64,000 nucleotides of DNA from Lomentospora prolificans (GCA_029532625.1 JARFXM010000009.1:5197501-5261500), one strand, 5' to 3'; positions 48,089 to 59,989 are shown, counted from the first letter of the stretch. Program-made: numbers and translations. The notes: a model not told the origin generated them from the sequence alone.

Positions 48089-50602
48089 CTAGGTTCCCGC
48101 ACGAGCCCTCTCCTTCTCTCTCTCTAGCTTCTTGAAGAAAGCACTCTGAGGCTTCTTCTTCTTCTTGAGCCCCCTGTTGACATTCTTATTCTGTTCCACA
48201 TAAGCCATGTCTTGACCGCCACTAAGCTCCATAAGACTACCCGCTGCTCTTCGCACGGCACCCTTCCGCTTGCCAGCGCCCTTTCCGTGCCACATGTTGT
48301 CGACCTCTTCCTTTTCATTGGTCGTCTCGTTCTCAATCATAATCTTCTGCAACAACTCACGCCTCTCGGCAGCTGTCGCAAAAGCCAGGTCGGGCGTCTT
48401 CTCAATGTTGGCGAGCTGCGTGATAACCTTGAAAGCGTATCCTTGATCCACCAGAAATGCCTGTCTCTTGTGCGAATAGTGCATCTCTTCCGTATCTTTA
48501 GAGACGAGCGAATAGAAGAAGGCGTTGAAACCCTCATCATTCCTGCGCTTGGCTCGGAGGATACGGCCGAGACGCTGAGCCTCTTGACGTCGGGAACCAT
48601 AGTGCGACGAGATTTGGATCAGGCACGTAGCTTCGGGCAGGTCGAGAGAGGTGTCACCAATCTTGGACAGGAAGAGGGTATTGACCTCGGGGTTGTGCTG
48701 GAAATTCTCGAGCACCTGCAGGCGTTCGGCCTGGCCTGTTCCGCCGTAAATGAAAGCCTTTTTCAGCTTGAGGGCGTAGGCCTTGAGGGCATAGACATTG
48801 TCGGAGAAAACAATGATCTTGTCGCCGCGCTTCTCGTGGTACTGGATTAGATACTGACAGGCCTGGAACTTATTCGGATTCATGATGTAGAGCAAGCCCT
48901 TTTCACGAGCCGGCGCTCGTAGGTACTGGTCGAAGAACTCGGTCGGCATCGAGCACCACACTTCGGCGCACTGCACCTTGGCAATGTGTCCCTGTTCCGA
49001 AAGTTCCATCCAATTGGCTTCAAACAGCTTGGGTCCGATAAGGAAATTCAGATCCGAAATTTTGTCGTCCTCTCGGAGCAACGTCGCCGTGAGACCCAGC
49101 TTCGAGTGCGATTTGATGGACGACGTGACCCTTCGGAAGATGTTGGCCGGAACCACGTGGACCTCGTCGAGAAGCATCAGGCCCCATTCGCGACCAGTGA
49201 GGAAATCCATCATTTTCTTGGCTTCGTGAGACCGCTCCCTAGTCTGCGTGACCATTGAGTACGTAGTAACGATGATACCGGTATTACCCGTAAACATGTT
49301 GTTCTTAGAGTCGGCCGTGAAAGCAACAATATCATCGGGACTAATGTTGGACCATTTGAGGAACTCATTTCTCCACTGCACGACGGACATGGAACTTGTG
49401 CAGAGAACGATGACGCCCTTCTTGATAGTCACAGCAGCCGTGATGCCCACCAGCGTCTTACCGGCGCCGCAGGGCAACACAATGATGCCGCTCTTCGCTC
49501 GTCCGTTACCGAACATCTTACTAAGGGACTTCTCCTGGTACGGTCGAATCGAAGTACCCGGCCGGAGATCGATCTCGAGGTTGGAGTTCACCTCATCTCT
49601 TCTAAAGTCGTACTCTTCCAGCACGGGATATTCGAGTTCGAGACACCGCTTTTGTACGGTTTCTACTGCGCTATCAGGAATTTCAAACGAATGCGTAACC
49701 TCCTCATCCTCGTCCTCATCGTTTAGGTTGGCATAGAGCACACTATCATCCGGTACCTCCGGATCTTTGCTCTGCACCTGAGGCTGCTGGAGGGACCCTG
49801 CGGCCTGGTTCACTCCCGCGGCATTCTGCGTACCCGGGATGACGAGACCCGCCATCTTGGGCGCACTAGAGGTGATTGTATCTGATCCTTGCACCCGAAG
49901 TGGACCGATGACTTCGTCCTTCAGCAGCTTCTGTAGCACCTCCGGATCTGGGCTCTCGACATAGTACTTGGTGTTCTTTAAGACAAGTTTGACCTTTCCG
50001 TAGCTCTGGGTACAGCCTTTGATGAACTGGCGGATGGCATCCGGGAGAGGAATCTTGAGAAACCGATCAAGCGTGTTTATAATGTCATCGGGAGATAGAC
50101 CAACCGACACGGCGGCGTAGAGACTGTGCATGGTGAGGGCGTACTCGTGAATGAAGCTGGGTCGAGAAAGCGGTTCCGCAATCGTGACGAGGAAATCCTG
50201 CGCCTGCGCAGCGAGCGGATTGAAACTCTCCATGATGATTCGGCCCTTTGCAGGGTCTATCCACAGAGGCCGGTTCTTATGGTCGGGCTTCATCTTGAGA
50301 TACGAGTAGTCGCGGGATCCAAAAATGTGCGTGAGCAGCTCGTGGTTCGACTTCTTGGCCCGTGTTTGCTCCTGCTGCACGCGCCTCTCCAGCACGTTGG
50401 TGGAGAATTTGTCTACGACATTTTCGATCTTCTCCTCCGTCTCTGCGTCGACAGCATCTTCAACCTCGTCCGCAGTGTCCGAGTATTCATCGCTACTATC
50501 AATACTTTTCGGAGTCCCTACGCCGGGGGTGGAGACCTGCGACGTCTTTCCCGCCTTCGTAGCACCAGTTATGGCCCCCGATGCCTTCCTCTTGGGAGGC
50601 AT
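48089..50602 (-). CDS. ssl2: TFIIH helicase subunit XPB/Ssl2 (Rad25)
   Basis: An intron-free gene of 837 aa. Ssl2 is the 3'-5' DNA translocase of TFIIH, which opens promoters for RNA polymerase II and acts in nucleotide excision repair. The N-terminal ~70 residues are acidic and Ser-rich. The XPB N-terminal domain follows (HIFGSRDYSYLKMKPDH). The helicase core carries PCGAGKTLVG (Walker A), LLDEVH (motif II), TATLLREDDK and QRLGRILRAKR (motif VI). The C-terminal Lys-rich tail is normal for the family. The start at 50602 is the first ATG of the frame and gives the expected MPPKRKASG opening. Length agrees with fungal Ssl2 (about 830-850 aa). The gene is divergent from the CHY zinc-finger gene across 475 bp. 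Confidence 0.97.
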   Translation of the reverse strand: MPPKRKASGAITGATKAGKTSQVSTPGVGTPKSIDSSDEYSDTADEVEDAVDAETEEKIENVVDKFSTNVLERRVQQEQTRAKKSNHELLTHIFGSRDYSYLKMKPDHKNRPLWIDPAKGRIIMESFNPLAAQAQDFLVTIAEPLSRPSFIHEYALTMHSLYAAVSVGLSPDDIINTLDRFLKIPLPDAIRQFIKGCTQSYGKVKLVLKNTKYYVESPDPEVLQKLLKDEVIGPLRVQGSDTITSSAPKMAGLVIPGTQNAAGVNQAAGSLQQPQVQSKDPEVPDDSVLYANLNDEDEDEEVTHSFEIPDSAVETVQKRCLELEYPVLEEYDFRRDEVNSNLEIDLRPGTSIRPYQEKSLSKMFGNGRAKSGIIVLPCGAGKTLVGITAAVTIKKGVIVLCTSSMSVVQWRNEFLKWSNISPDDIVAFTADSKNNMFTGNTGIIVTTYSMVTQTRERSHEAKKMMDFLTGREWGLMLLDEVHVVPANIFRRVTSSIKSHSKLGLTATLLREDDKISDLNFLIGPKLFEANWMELSEQGHIAKVQCAEVWCSMPTEFFDQYLRAPAREKGLLYIMNPNKFQACQYLIQYHEKRGDKIIVFSDNVYALKAYALKLKKAFIYGGTGQAERLQVLENFQHNPEVNTLFLSKIGDTSLDLPEATCLIQISSHYGSRRQEAQRLGRILRAKRRNDEGFNAFFYSLVSKDTEEMHYSHKRQAFLVDQGYAFKVITQLANIEKTPDLAFATAAERRELLQKIMIENETTNEKEEVDNMWHGKGAGKRKGAVRRAAGSLMELSGGQDMAYVEQNKNVNRGLKKKKKPQSAFFKKLEREKERARAGT

Positions 50603-51077
50603 TCTGTGGGTTACGTTGCGGGAGACGATTGCAGAGTCGATTGGCCGGGTTCACGATTGTTTCTGCCAAGTACGGATGACGTTGGTCGTTGAGCACCTTC
50701 CTAAGATGATTTCGCCGTCTCTGGCGGGTCGATCGATCGTTGTAAGGTAGGAGATGCGGAGGGAAAGGAAACGAGACGAAGGAGCAAACCGGAGGCAAAC
50801 AGAAGTAGGCAACCAGGGGAGGGAGCGTGTGACAAATGTACTTTCTTTTTCCAACGATCGGGCGAGGCCGAGTGTCAGCAACGTGATTCTGTGACTTGAG
50901 ACCACTAAAGATAGTCATTACTAGCGAATGATGAAGGCTAAAAAATTCAGTGACTAAGCAGCCTCGAGTTAACCAGGCATCAGTTGCTCGGGACCGCCAC
51001 CCCGGAGGCAACTTCAACTGTGACCAAACTACGGCCAAAGGTAGCCTCTTTCCGCGGACTCTTGAAGTGCTCTCAAG
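50603..51077. promoter_or_regulatory. Divergent promoter SSL2 / CHY zinc-finger gene
   Basis: A 475-bp region between two divergent starts. I see no coding sequence. Specific operators cannot be named from the sequence. Confidence 0.4.
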
Positions 51078-51564
51078 ATGTGGTAGGTCTACGCGGCTTT
51101 TATCAGTTCAGCTTCCTAGGCTATCTAACAAACATCACAGCAAGCACGTCCTCAACGCTCAGGTCTCCATTCGCGCGCCTTGCTGTACGCAACCCCGCCT
51201 CCCCCTCCAGTGACGAAGGCGCTAACCACACCTCCCATCTTCAGGCCGCAAATGGTTCGACTGTGCCGATTGCCACGCCGAGCAGGAAACCCACCCTCTG
51301 CGCCAACAACTCGAGCTCGTCTTCGCCTGTAAGAAGTGCAGAAAGTGCTTCCGCAAGGACGCCCAGGAATTCGAGGAGTCCGACGAGTACTGCCCCCACT
51401 GTGACAATCACTTCGTCATCGACGCCGTTACTCCCAAGGCTGCGTTGACGGTCGAGGGAACCGATGCGCGCGTAGACAACAGGATGCTCAAGGACGAGAG
51501 GATGAGGGACGAGGAGCTGAGGACAGTCTTTGACTTGAAAGATGATGCAGATAAACTAGGTTAA
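51078..51564 (+). CDS. CHY-type zinc-finger protein (Hot13-like)
   Basis: Three exons: 51078-51082, 51141-51184 and 51245-51564, giving 122 aa. The first exon is only ATGTG. The junctions give MCKHVLNAQVSIRAPCCRKW, the start of a CHY zinc finger with C2, H4, C16, C17, C23, C26 and H27 in register. A second set follows: FACKKCRKCF and EYCPHCDNHF. In yeast, Hot13 is a CHY protein of the mitochondrial intermembrane space that demetallates Mia40 clients. In plants and animals the domain also occurs in RING ligases. No RING is present here, so the Hot13-like reading fits, though the final helix is longer. The 3' end faces the proteasome gene 332 bp away. Confidence 0.87.
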
Positions 51565-51896
51565 ACTCTACGCCGAACGAGGATAGACTCTTGAAATGGT
51601 TGATGTTTACGATGTGAAGGGAAAAAAAAGGAGACATGAATAGATGAATATTCCGGCAGGTTTGCATAGGGTAAGGACACATGCAGGAGAGCAGCAGTTG
51701 TACAGACAAAGCTCGTACATTGCATCGCTCCACGGCGTTATTGGGTGGATATATAACTACCACCGTCATTTTTGGAGGCGGAACAAAACGAATACCCCTG
51801 ATAAATTACCCTGTCTACACATGATGATACAATCCGGACATGAATAAAGCGTGCATGCTAAATGACGGCATCATGGAACCCTAAGGGCCAACCTCT
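51565..51896. other. Convergent 3' ends of the CHY gene and proteasome alpha-4
   Basis: A 332-bp spacer between facing 3' ends. Only 3' UTR-like sequence is visible. Confidence 0.5.
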
Positions 51897-52956
51897 TCAG
51901 GACTCATCCTGTCCTCTAGTGAGAATGGTAGCGCTGCCAGTTCCCGGGGTCCTCCCAGTCTTCTTCTTTGCCGCCTCCTCTTGCTTTTCCTGCTCAATGT
52001 TCTTGACGAAGCCCTCAATCTCCTCCACGGACAGCATCTCGATTGTCTTTCCGGGGGCCATGAGGGCAATCTCGATGTTCTTGGCGCCGGTTTGGACGAC
52101 CTCAAGGAGCGACTTGATGGCCAGTCGGACGGTCTGCTCGCGGTCCATATCCTCCTTGTAGTTCCTCTCAAGGAACTCTCGTACGGTCTTGCTCGATCGG
52201 CCGATAGCATTCGCTTTCCTGTTCAGACTGTTAGTTACCAATGCTATCCTGGGGCTAAGGAAATAACCCACCACGCCGAGTAGATACCAGAAGGCTCCGT
52301 CATGTATAGCCTAGGAACATTGCTTCCCTTATCGAAACCCACAACAAGATTGCTGATACCAAACGGCCTAACACCACCACTCTGGGTATATCTCTGCTGC
52401 ACTGAGGCGATGTACTTGGTGATGTATTCGATTGTGACGGGATCCTCCACCGTAAGCCTGTGAGACTGCGCCTCGAGTCGCGCCTTGTCGAGGAGGATTC
52501 TGGCGTCGGCGTTGAGACCGGCGAAAGCGAGGCAGACGTGGTTGTCGATGAGACCAATCTTGGAGGGAGTAATGCGGGTGTCTTGGAGCTTCATGGCGGA
52601 GCGCTTCTCGCAGCCGAGGACCACCACGTCGGTACCCTTGACACCAACAGCGCAGGTACCTATTCACGGGGAAGACGGAATGCTGTTAGCTACGGCGGAC
52701 GCCGGACCTGGGGGTTTTTGGACTTCGGTGGCGGGTACACACCTCGCTTTACCGCCTCTCCGGCATATTCGACCTGGAAGACGTGGCCATCGGGACTATA
52801 GGGACGTTAGGGAGCTATTACCGCGCAACCATCGTAGCTGTGTACTAACCTGAAGACTGTTTGCACCATCAGTTAGCTACGGAGTCGGAAACACCAAGCA
52901 GTAAACACGAGGTACAGCGACTTACCAGACAACGCTCTATCGTAGGAGGAAGCCAT
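51897..52956 (-). CDS. pre6: 20S proteasome subunit alpha-4 (Pre6/PSMA7)
   Basis: Five coding exons on the minus strand: 52956-52926, 52856-52850, 52795-52743, 52659-52272 and 52218-51897, giving 266 aa. The second exon is only 7 nt (TCTTCAG). The joins give MASSYDRALSVFSPDGHVFQVEYA, the start of alpha-4, with the alpha-specific N-terminal helix. The core follows with VVVLGCEKRSAMKLQDTR and GLNADARILLDKARLEAQSH, and YSAWKANAIGRSSKTVREFL across the last junction. Alpha subunits form the outer gated rings of the 20S core and are not catalytic. The C-terminal ~25 residues are Lys/Glu-rich, as in fungal homologues. Skipping the 7-nt exon would break the frame after 10 residues. Confidence 0.95.
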
Positions 52957-53692
52957 CTTGAAGTGTGTCGGAAAAAGGGGTATTCTATAGGTTATACGGT
53001 GTTGGAATAGTCGCGGCTTCCTCAGATAGCGATGGTGATTGATTCAATCGGGAACCGTTGACAGAGTGCCGGGGGTATGCAAATGACTTGGGATATTCAG
53101 GCTACCAGCTCTGACGAAGCTCCCAGGGAAGGCTGAAGCTCCCACGCCAAGCAGGTACGTCTCTTGCGTGTCTCGGTAATTTGTCGGCTAAACACGTGAA
53201 CTATGTGCCAGATGTTCTGCTGTGTCACTAACATCTTTGTGCTTACATCTTTTACGCCTACTATCTTCAAATATCCATTGTTAGTCGGCAGGAAAAATAT
53301 AATACAGTTTCCGTGGGCTTTTCCATTGGGAGGCCAAAGTTGTGCCCTCGTCAAGTTTTATCGAGCTCGATCGCTTGGGTTCAAAGGTGTCACACGAACC
53401 CTTTTACACTCCCTCACCCACAGCTCGGATCGTTATCACACCCTCTCGAACCTCACTTGCGCTTGCTCGCCCAATCGTATATAGAATCTCATCTCATATA
53501 GACATTGTTGCCATGACTCATGCTATGCTACCTAACCCAAGTTATGTATGCGCAATGCCTATATCTAACACGAGTTATCCCAAAATCATGAAATGTTTCA
53601 TTACGCCATCAGCCCAGCTGTGGCAACCAACCCAAACACATCGGTCTAAACAAGACCCAAAGCCCTGGAAGCGGACAAGACCCGGGGGCTGC
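52957..53692. other. Intergenic region proteasome promoter / transcription factor 3' end
   Basis: A 736-bp spacer. It should include the proteasome promoter and the 3' UTR of the Zn2Cys6 gene. I looked for the Rpn4-type GGTGGCAAA box near the proteasome start and did not find it. No gene is visible. Confidence 0.5.
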
Positions 53693-55421
53693 TCAGAAGT
53701 TCCCCACCTCGCTCCACTTCCTGCCCTGAATTAGATGGGAGAGGTACTGCCCCCTCTCCATAAGCCTTTCCCTAAACGTATCACACCAAATCAGCTCCAG
53801 GGTCCCATCCCCCGAAGTCGCCGTAAGCTCCCTGTAGAAGTTCTGTGCCGCCATCCAAGGTGCGACGAGTAGATCCGGCTGCAGCGTCCTGTTGAGGGCA
53901 AAGTCGAGGGATTGGCAGATCTTGGCGGCCAGGTCCCGGCCCTGCTGGTACTTGTACTCGTCGATGGCGAGGTTGGGCGGGGGCATGCCGGCGGCGGCTG
54001 CGCCCTGGCCGTACATGGCGGCCGGGAAGCCGTGGTGGTAGATCGAGACGCGGAGAGTCTCGATGCAGCGGTGGAAGTGCAGGAGGACCATCCAGTAGTA
54101 GAGGAACATGACGGAGGTAAGGCCGTCGATGAAGGCGAAGCTGCCGAGGAAGGGGATCTGCATCTGGATGTCGTGCTCTTCGTGCCACCAGCTCGGGCCG
54201 TTGGCGCTCATGATGACGGAGTTGTGCCACTCGTCGAGTTGGTGTTCGATTTGGAGGCAATGGGAGAGGATTTCCTGCGCCCGGTGTTGCCGCAGCTGGG
54301 TTAGGGGCTCGGCGAGGACGTGGTCGGTTCGCGTTAGGACGGAGGGGATGTGGGTTGTGATGTCGAATAGTCTATCTAATCTGGATTTCTCGTGCTGTTC
54401 CCAGGGGATCGTCAACCACTCGGGAGAGGCTAAGAACGTCTCCTCTCGGTTCATCAAGGCCGCGCTGATCTGTCGAGTTGGCAGACACCTGTTAGTTTCC
54501 CGTCGGGTTCCTAGTGACTGACATTTCAAGCGTTCCTTACAGTGTACGGGCGATATATCCGAGAGAAGAAATGATGCGTAGGAAAGGATCTGAAGGCCTG
54601 GGGACCTCGCCTCCTAACGCCGCTCACCAGATCCGGTCTGGACTTCAACCTACTCATACTCGCAGGGGATAGAGGAGTCGAGTCGTGCTGAACGCCAGGC
54701 GCCAAGTTAGCAGATCTGATCATCATACTTACACCGGAGAAGTCGAGCTACTCACCTCATACAGATACATGCACAAATTCCCGGGTCCATGGCCCCCCTC
54801 CTGATCCGCAGGAAGATGCACAACACACCTCCCCCTCCCATCCAACTCACCATCGGCCCCATAAAACGGGAAATCCGACATCGTATACGGCGGGACCTCC
54901 AAAGCCAAATTCTCCTTTCCGCCGTGATCCTGCAGCATATTCTGCAACTTCGTGTTGACGGCCACGATCTGGAACATGTGCGAAGCGCCGCCCCTTGACA
55001 GGGTGATGACGTCGTTCCACGAAGACCGCAGAGGCTGTTCGGCCACGAACTGCGGCTTCTCTTCCTCGGGCGGCGACTGGGACTTGGCCTTCTTAGCCGA
55101 GCTGCCTACCTGGCGCGGCGGGTGGGACGAGCAGCGGCCGCCGTCCTCTAGGGTTGCTGTAATGAAGACCATCTGGCGTTCATAGCCCTCGCATTCTCGG
55201 CCGTTGTCAACGCATTTCCTGCAATATGGCCTTGTATTGTCGCACTAAGTGAGGGTTTTCCGCGATGGTTAGCGTCAGGTCTGGATGGGAGTTCCGTCTT
55301 GGTCTTGACCCCCGGGGGTCGGTAGGACCGCCTGTTGGCGTCGATCGATCGGACGTCTTACCTTGACTCTCCTCCGCCTACACGTCTCGCATCCTTTATA
55401 CTTTCCAGGGACTCCAACCAT
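53693..55421 (-). CDS. Zn2Cys6 fungal transcription factor
   Basis: Four exons on the minus strand: 55421-55362, 55244-54756, 54687-54541 and 54469-53693, giving 490 aa. The zinc cluster occupies residues ~11-38. The six cysteines are in GCETCRRRRVKC and PYCRKCVDNGREC, spaced C-x2-C-x6-C-x6-C-x2-C-x6-C; the first intron falls inside it, directly before the third Cys, and the join is exact. A Ser/Pro/Glu-rich stretch follows. The C-terminal ~330 residues are helical, of the kind called Fungal_trans_2, with EFLASPEWLTIPWEQ-like acidic helices and conserved aromatic clusters. Such factors bind CGG half sites and often control metabolism or development. No catabolic or biosynthetic cluster is adjacent, so the target pathway cannot be inferred. 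Its upstream DNA is gene-free for 4.6 kb. Confidence 0.9.
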
Positions 55422-58400
55422 TTTTTTATAATTCAAACAGGGGCGGCTTGAGACGATAAGTTCGATGTCTCGGTGGTAGTGTTTCGTCACAGACGATGGA
55501 AAAAAGACGGATGTACAACGGCAGTTCTCAAGCACGTCATCCTTTGCTCTCCTCTTCGTCCAAAAAGGGGAAAGGGAAAAGAGAAGATATATACTCGGGC
55601 CGTAGCGGACGGGTAGACGAAGTCCACGAGCAACGAGCCGGGATCAAGGAACAGGGCGAAGAAGATTTGGAAGGAGAAAGGGGGGCGTGTGACAAAGAGT
55701 CGAGGTGTGTCGTCGAGAGATAGGATAGCGATGATAGAGACACCAGGCAGGGGAAAAGCAGCCTTCCGCAAGCGAGGGGGTCAGGCCTGGTCGTTGGAAA
55801 AGACCTGGTAGCAAATAGGAAGACAGGAAAGGCAAGAGGACGGAGATCGGGGTGTGATGGCCTGGGGCTTAAGATATTCTGCAGCGCAGTACAGCAATAG
55901 AACGCCTAGTGTCAGGGCCACAGAGCATAGAGTAATCTCATGCTAGAACCACTTCCTTGACGCCCCCCCTCCCCGCCTCGCCACTTTCCCTCTCCCAGGT
56001 TCCCTACCTCTCCGGGGATGAAGAGAGAGGGCAAACCGGGCCATGAACGGAGCATGCCGGAGGCGCAAGCCATTGTTACGAAAGTGACATGTCGCAGGGG
56101 TTAATTACTTGTAGGATGAGGAGATATCGCCCTCTTTCGCTATCGCGCTCGCCACCCTCTCCCTTGACATTTAGGTTGGGCAGGACCAGGCGCTGCAGCC
56201 CTACGGTCCGAGAACATACCAAATAGTGGGAAGGAGAAGGACGAGTCGGAAAATGGGATTGTATGTTGAACGGCCGTAAAAGTCAATACAGGCGGAAGAT
56301 GGCAAAAGAAACGAGCGCCCCACGGTAAGATACCAGCTCATAGAGGGGAGGGCGTTCCAATGGCTTAGCCGTGCCATTGACTATTAGTTCCGCCTTGATG
56401 GCCCTGCGCTAGGAATGTGGCTGGATTGGGATTAGGGCAACGGAGGGTTTGAACGCCTTGGTCAGTCCAGCGTCGGAGTAAAAAAAAAACTACATGTATC
56501 CATGTATGTACGCTTGGGATAGACGTGCTAGGGGCAGGGGGGTGGGGAGGGGGAGTGCGTCCGGCCGCAAGTGACAGCTTGGGTAATAAGGCGTTCTGCT
56601 CCGTTCTCCTGGGCTGGCTGGCCTGCTGTCTTGACTACTTGGGGAAGGTCGACCAGGCCAGCAAGCCGGCACAGGCGCCTCCGGGTGGCCATGGCCAGTG
56701 AGCGGCAGAGGCGAAGAGCCTGACCCCCGGGAAAAGGAAGAGGCAAAAGGCTGCTCGTGCGCCGGTGCGGTGTAAGTGCGAAGTGCGTTGCCAGGACTGA
56801 CACCAAGACCTGGCCTGACAATGTGGAGAAAATCCTTGGTTTCTGGACATTGAAGCTTTGACAACGCAGAGAGAACGACGATCGCCATGTTCGTTCCAAG
56901 ATTCAACCAAAAAGAACCGCCCGCCCGCCCGCACACCAGCCCAGCTCGGTATTCCGGCTGGGAAGCCCATGGCGCGCCGCCAGTCACTCTCGAGGGAAAG
57001 TCGAAGCAGAAGGGGGAAGAAACAGGGTGACCTCACAGCTGCGATGCGTCCATGTCATAGCCCGCCTCCTTTCTGCGCCTGGATATCCACTTTTTGTCCG
57101 TTACGTCGTACGAGAGGCAGGCTATCTATTGGAAGCTAAGCAGACGGAGATACTTTTTTCCCCTTAAAGCCAGCTCGTTTCTAGTGTTGAGCTAACGAGG
57201 CTGCTAATGTGGAGGGACACGCATCCATGGATGTCGAAGGGTTCCGCAAGGGTACTTCGTACAAGCGCACGTGGGGAGCAAAACGGGCGAGCCCTCTAAA
57301 CAGGGAAGGATTTGCGAGGCATACTGTGTAGAAGCGGCAAGGAAAAGAGGAGAAAAAGAAAGAGAAAAGAAACTAACCTGATCCCTGAGAAACGGGCGGC
57401 TGACCGGTTTCCCTTTGCAAACATAGGGCTGGGCTCAGGGCTGAGAAGCGAAAATGATGGGGAAAAAAGGGGATGGGCGTCCGTTGACAGCTTTCGCGAA
57501 AATATCATTAGGCAATGGATTGCAGTTTCAGTGATCCCACTGGAGGAGCGGCGGAGATGGTCCACCAGGAGCAGCAAATCCTATATTGAAGCTGGAAATG
57601 AGAAAAAGCAGATATGGCATATGGTTGGTGGGTGAGGTGCAGATGGGATGGTGTTGGCTTGAACATACCTGGAAGATTGTTTCGGCTACAAGGTGCAGAT
57701 GCAGATGGAGACGTCTAACACTTGAAAGCCAAGACCATGGAGGGGATAAGGACCTCCAAGTAGAAAGACAACATTGAAACTCTACCGGGCTTGCTAGTCT
57801 CGAGCTGCACAGAATAGCAAAACCATAGTCCCAGTGTTAGTCACACACGAAGAGGCATCGTGCACGAACGGTCTCCTGGAAAAGAGTGGACACTCATCTT
57901 CCCCCCACCATCAATTAGATCAACGGCCAATGTTCGGATCATTGATCAGCCTCAGTAGTCAACGGACCGAGACACCCATTCTAGAAGCCGTCTGCCGTTA
58001 GGCTCGTCAGAAAGAAGCCAAGACATGAACGAACCGACGGGGAGGACGCTGCAACTCGACCCGGAGGTGTGTACCAGGCTGGGCAGGGCCGGGAGGATAT
58101 TAAAAAAGTGTCCGGTTCTATCGGCATAGCTCGGTAAGTAGCGCGGTTTCCTAGTATGCTGAACTATTGAAAGATATTTTCCCCAAAGGTTATTCCAGCT
58201 AACGTCCGGCTGCGCTAAGATGTGGAAGAAAGGTCGCACTGGAGCGGGCTATTGGAACCGAGACCTCTCTCACTCGATTTTATTCAATAATTATATAACC
58301 CAGGACGGGGCTGGATGGTACTTGTAGGGTGCAAAATCTGCCTTGGGCGGCCATTGGGGAAGGGAGGCGCGTGATGGAGAGAGGAGATGAATCCAGGAGA

Positions 58401-59109
58401 GCTCAACGTTGAGCAAAGGTACAAGTAGTACAATTACTTCCATGTACATCAAAGTGTTGCATCTCAGCTGTCCGCCCGAATTGCTTCTTGCGCCCTGAGC
58501 CACAAGTGCTGGAGCCAGCTGAGCGTCCCTTTCAGGAATTGAGGGGTGCGGTAAAAAAGAAAAAATTGATTAAAATAAAATAAATTAAAAAAAGCCAACT
58601 GCTGGCCAGGTCTCATAGTCTCCCAAATACCAAGGCAGCCAGGCGAGGCTGGCCAAGAGTGGAAGAGACCAATTTTTCTTGTCCTGTTCTAAACCGGGGG
58701 TTTTCGGGGCTGGCTTACAACTGGCTTACCAGATCGACGATCCATGTCCATGTCAATCTACCAGGCAAAAGTCCGACTAATATTCCTTCTGTGGGCGCCG
58801 AACGCCAGCTTCTGACCGCTACCTTCGTACATCCCCTTCCAAATCGGAACAAACCATCATTATAACTCACCTTGGTGACCCGACAAAGCGATGAGCATGG
58901 ACAGGGTTGATCCTCCCAGGGGACAAGGGTTCCCTCACCCCTGCTAGACCGATTGCGGAAGATATCGCGCACCGCCAGCACCACCTGTTTGCTGCATGCT
59001 TTGGTGGGACAAGGGCAGGGTTCGGTGTGCGCTACTGTAGGCGAGATGTGACGATTAAACCAGGCTGTCGGGTATCCCGTCTTGACGAAACAAAACAGAA
59101 GCATGGAGG

Positions 59110-59142
<33 letters not shown>

Positions 59143-59989
59143 AGAAGAAGAAGAAAAGTCATAAGTAATGGGGGACTGGCGAGAGATAGGGAGAGAGAGA
59201 GAATCGCCCGCCTCTGATAAAGCAAAGTCGTAAACGCGCCCAATGGCAAAACCCAATGTAAATTGCTCTCTTTCAGCGCAATCAGCCAGGCGTGGGGATG
59301 GATGACATTCCCCGACTCCATCGTCGTCATCCATTACTCGCAGCCCGTCCGTTGCACCCTCCAAAACAATGCAGGGCTCACCCATGGTGCTCAGCCATCA
59401 CCAGTACTTGTAGATGGCATGCCACCCGTCTCCTTGGGTGAGAAAAGGAATTTCACTTGCCGGCTCCAGATGCAACGCTGCGAGCCTGGTCCATGTAGGA
59501 TCCTTTGGGCGGTTAACCCAACGCCTATGAGATGACAGACCGCAATAGACGGGGAGCTTCATTGAAACAGCCTGGCTTAAATCAAGGATGCCTGCACTAG
59601 CCAGTTGAGAGAGAATGAACTGATATTCCGGGTACGGCAGGTATACGCCTCTAGTTAATGAATGGAAAAGAAAAGAAAAAATAGGCTCGACCCGGATATG
59701 CAGTTGACGATCCACCCCCCAACTAGCAACTTAGCCCGATCATTGGCATCACCCCAGCGAAATTGAGAGATCTTAATGCTTTTAATGCACACCTCCACCA
59801 CAACTTGGATCCGAGTCGATGGAAGTCGGTAGTTTTTGTGAGTCCTCCCCGGTTGTGGCTGCCGGCTACCGAGCCAGGCCTTCAGTCTGCCTCGGCGCTG
59901 CAGGGCAGCATCCGCAGATGGGGCTGAGATGCCTTGAAATTTTACAGAGTGGTAGCCCTTTACTCTCAGCGCCTCTACTTGCCTTCACT
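55422..59989. other. 4.6-kb gene-free stretch upstream of the Zn2Cys6 gene
   Basis: This is the upstream region of the transcription factor and the 3' flank of the dehydrogenase gene. I see no supported gene. It has a CT/GA-biased leader near 55440-55830, repeated GCTGGC hexamers (56613-56662 and 58514-58714), a GTACTTCGTAC palindrome at 57252-57262, an A/T-rich patch at 58557-58597 and a GAA triplet run at 59111-59157. A long leader or a large control region for a developmental regulator would fit, but that is inference. Confidence 0.5.
59111..59157. repeat. GAA/TTC triplet microsatellite
   Basis: About 14 uninterrupted GAA units with a few imperfect ones on the left side. Purine on one strand and pyrimidine on the other, so it can form a triplex. 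It is in gene-free DNA and is not coding; a frame reading it as poly-Glu is a shadow. Confidence 0.85.

Noticed and set aside
56490..56987. A 165-codon minus-strand frame in the gene-free region
   Set aside because: Pro/Ser/Arg-rich with no domain, no splice partners and no conserved content. Overlapping frames are equally open, as expected from local GC bias.
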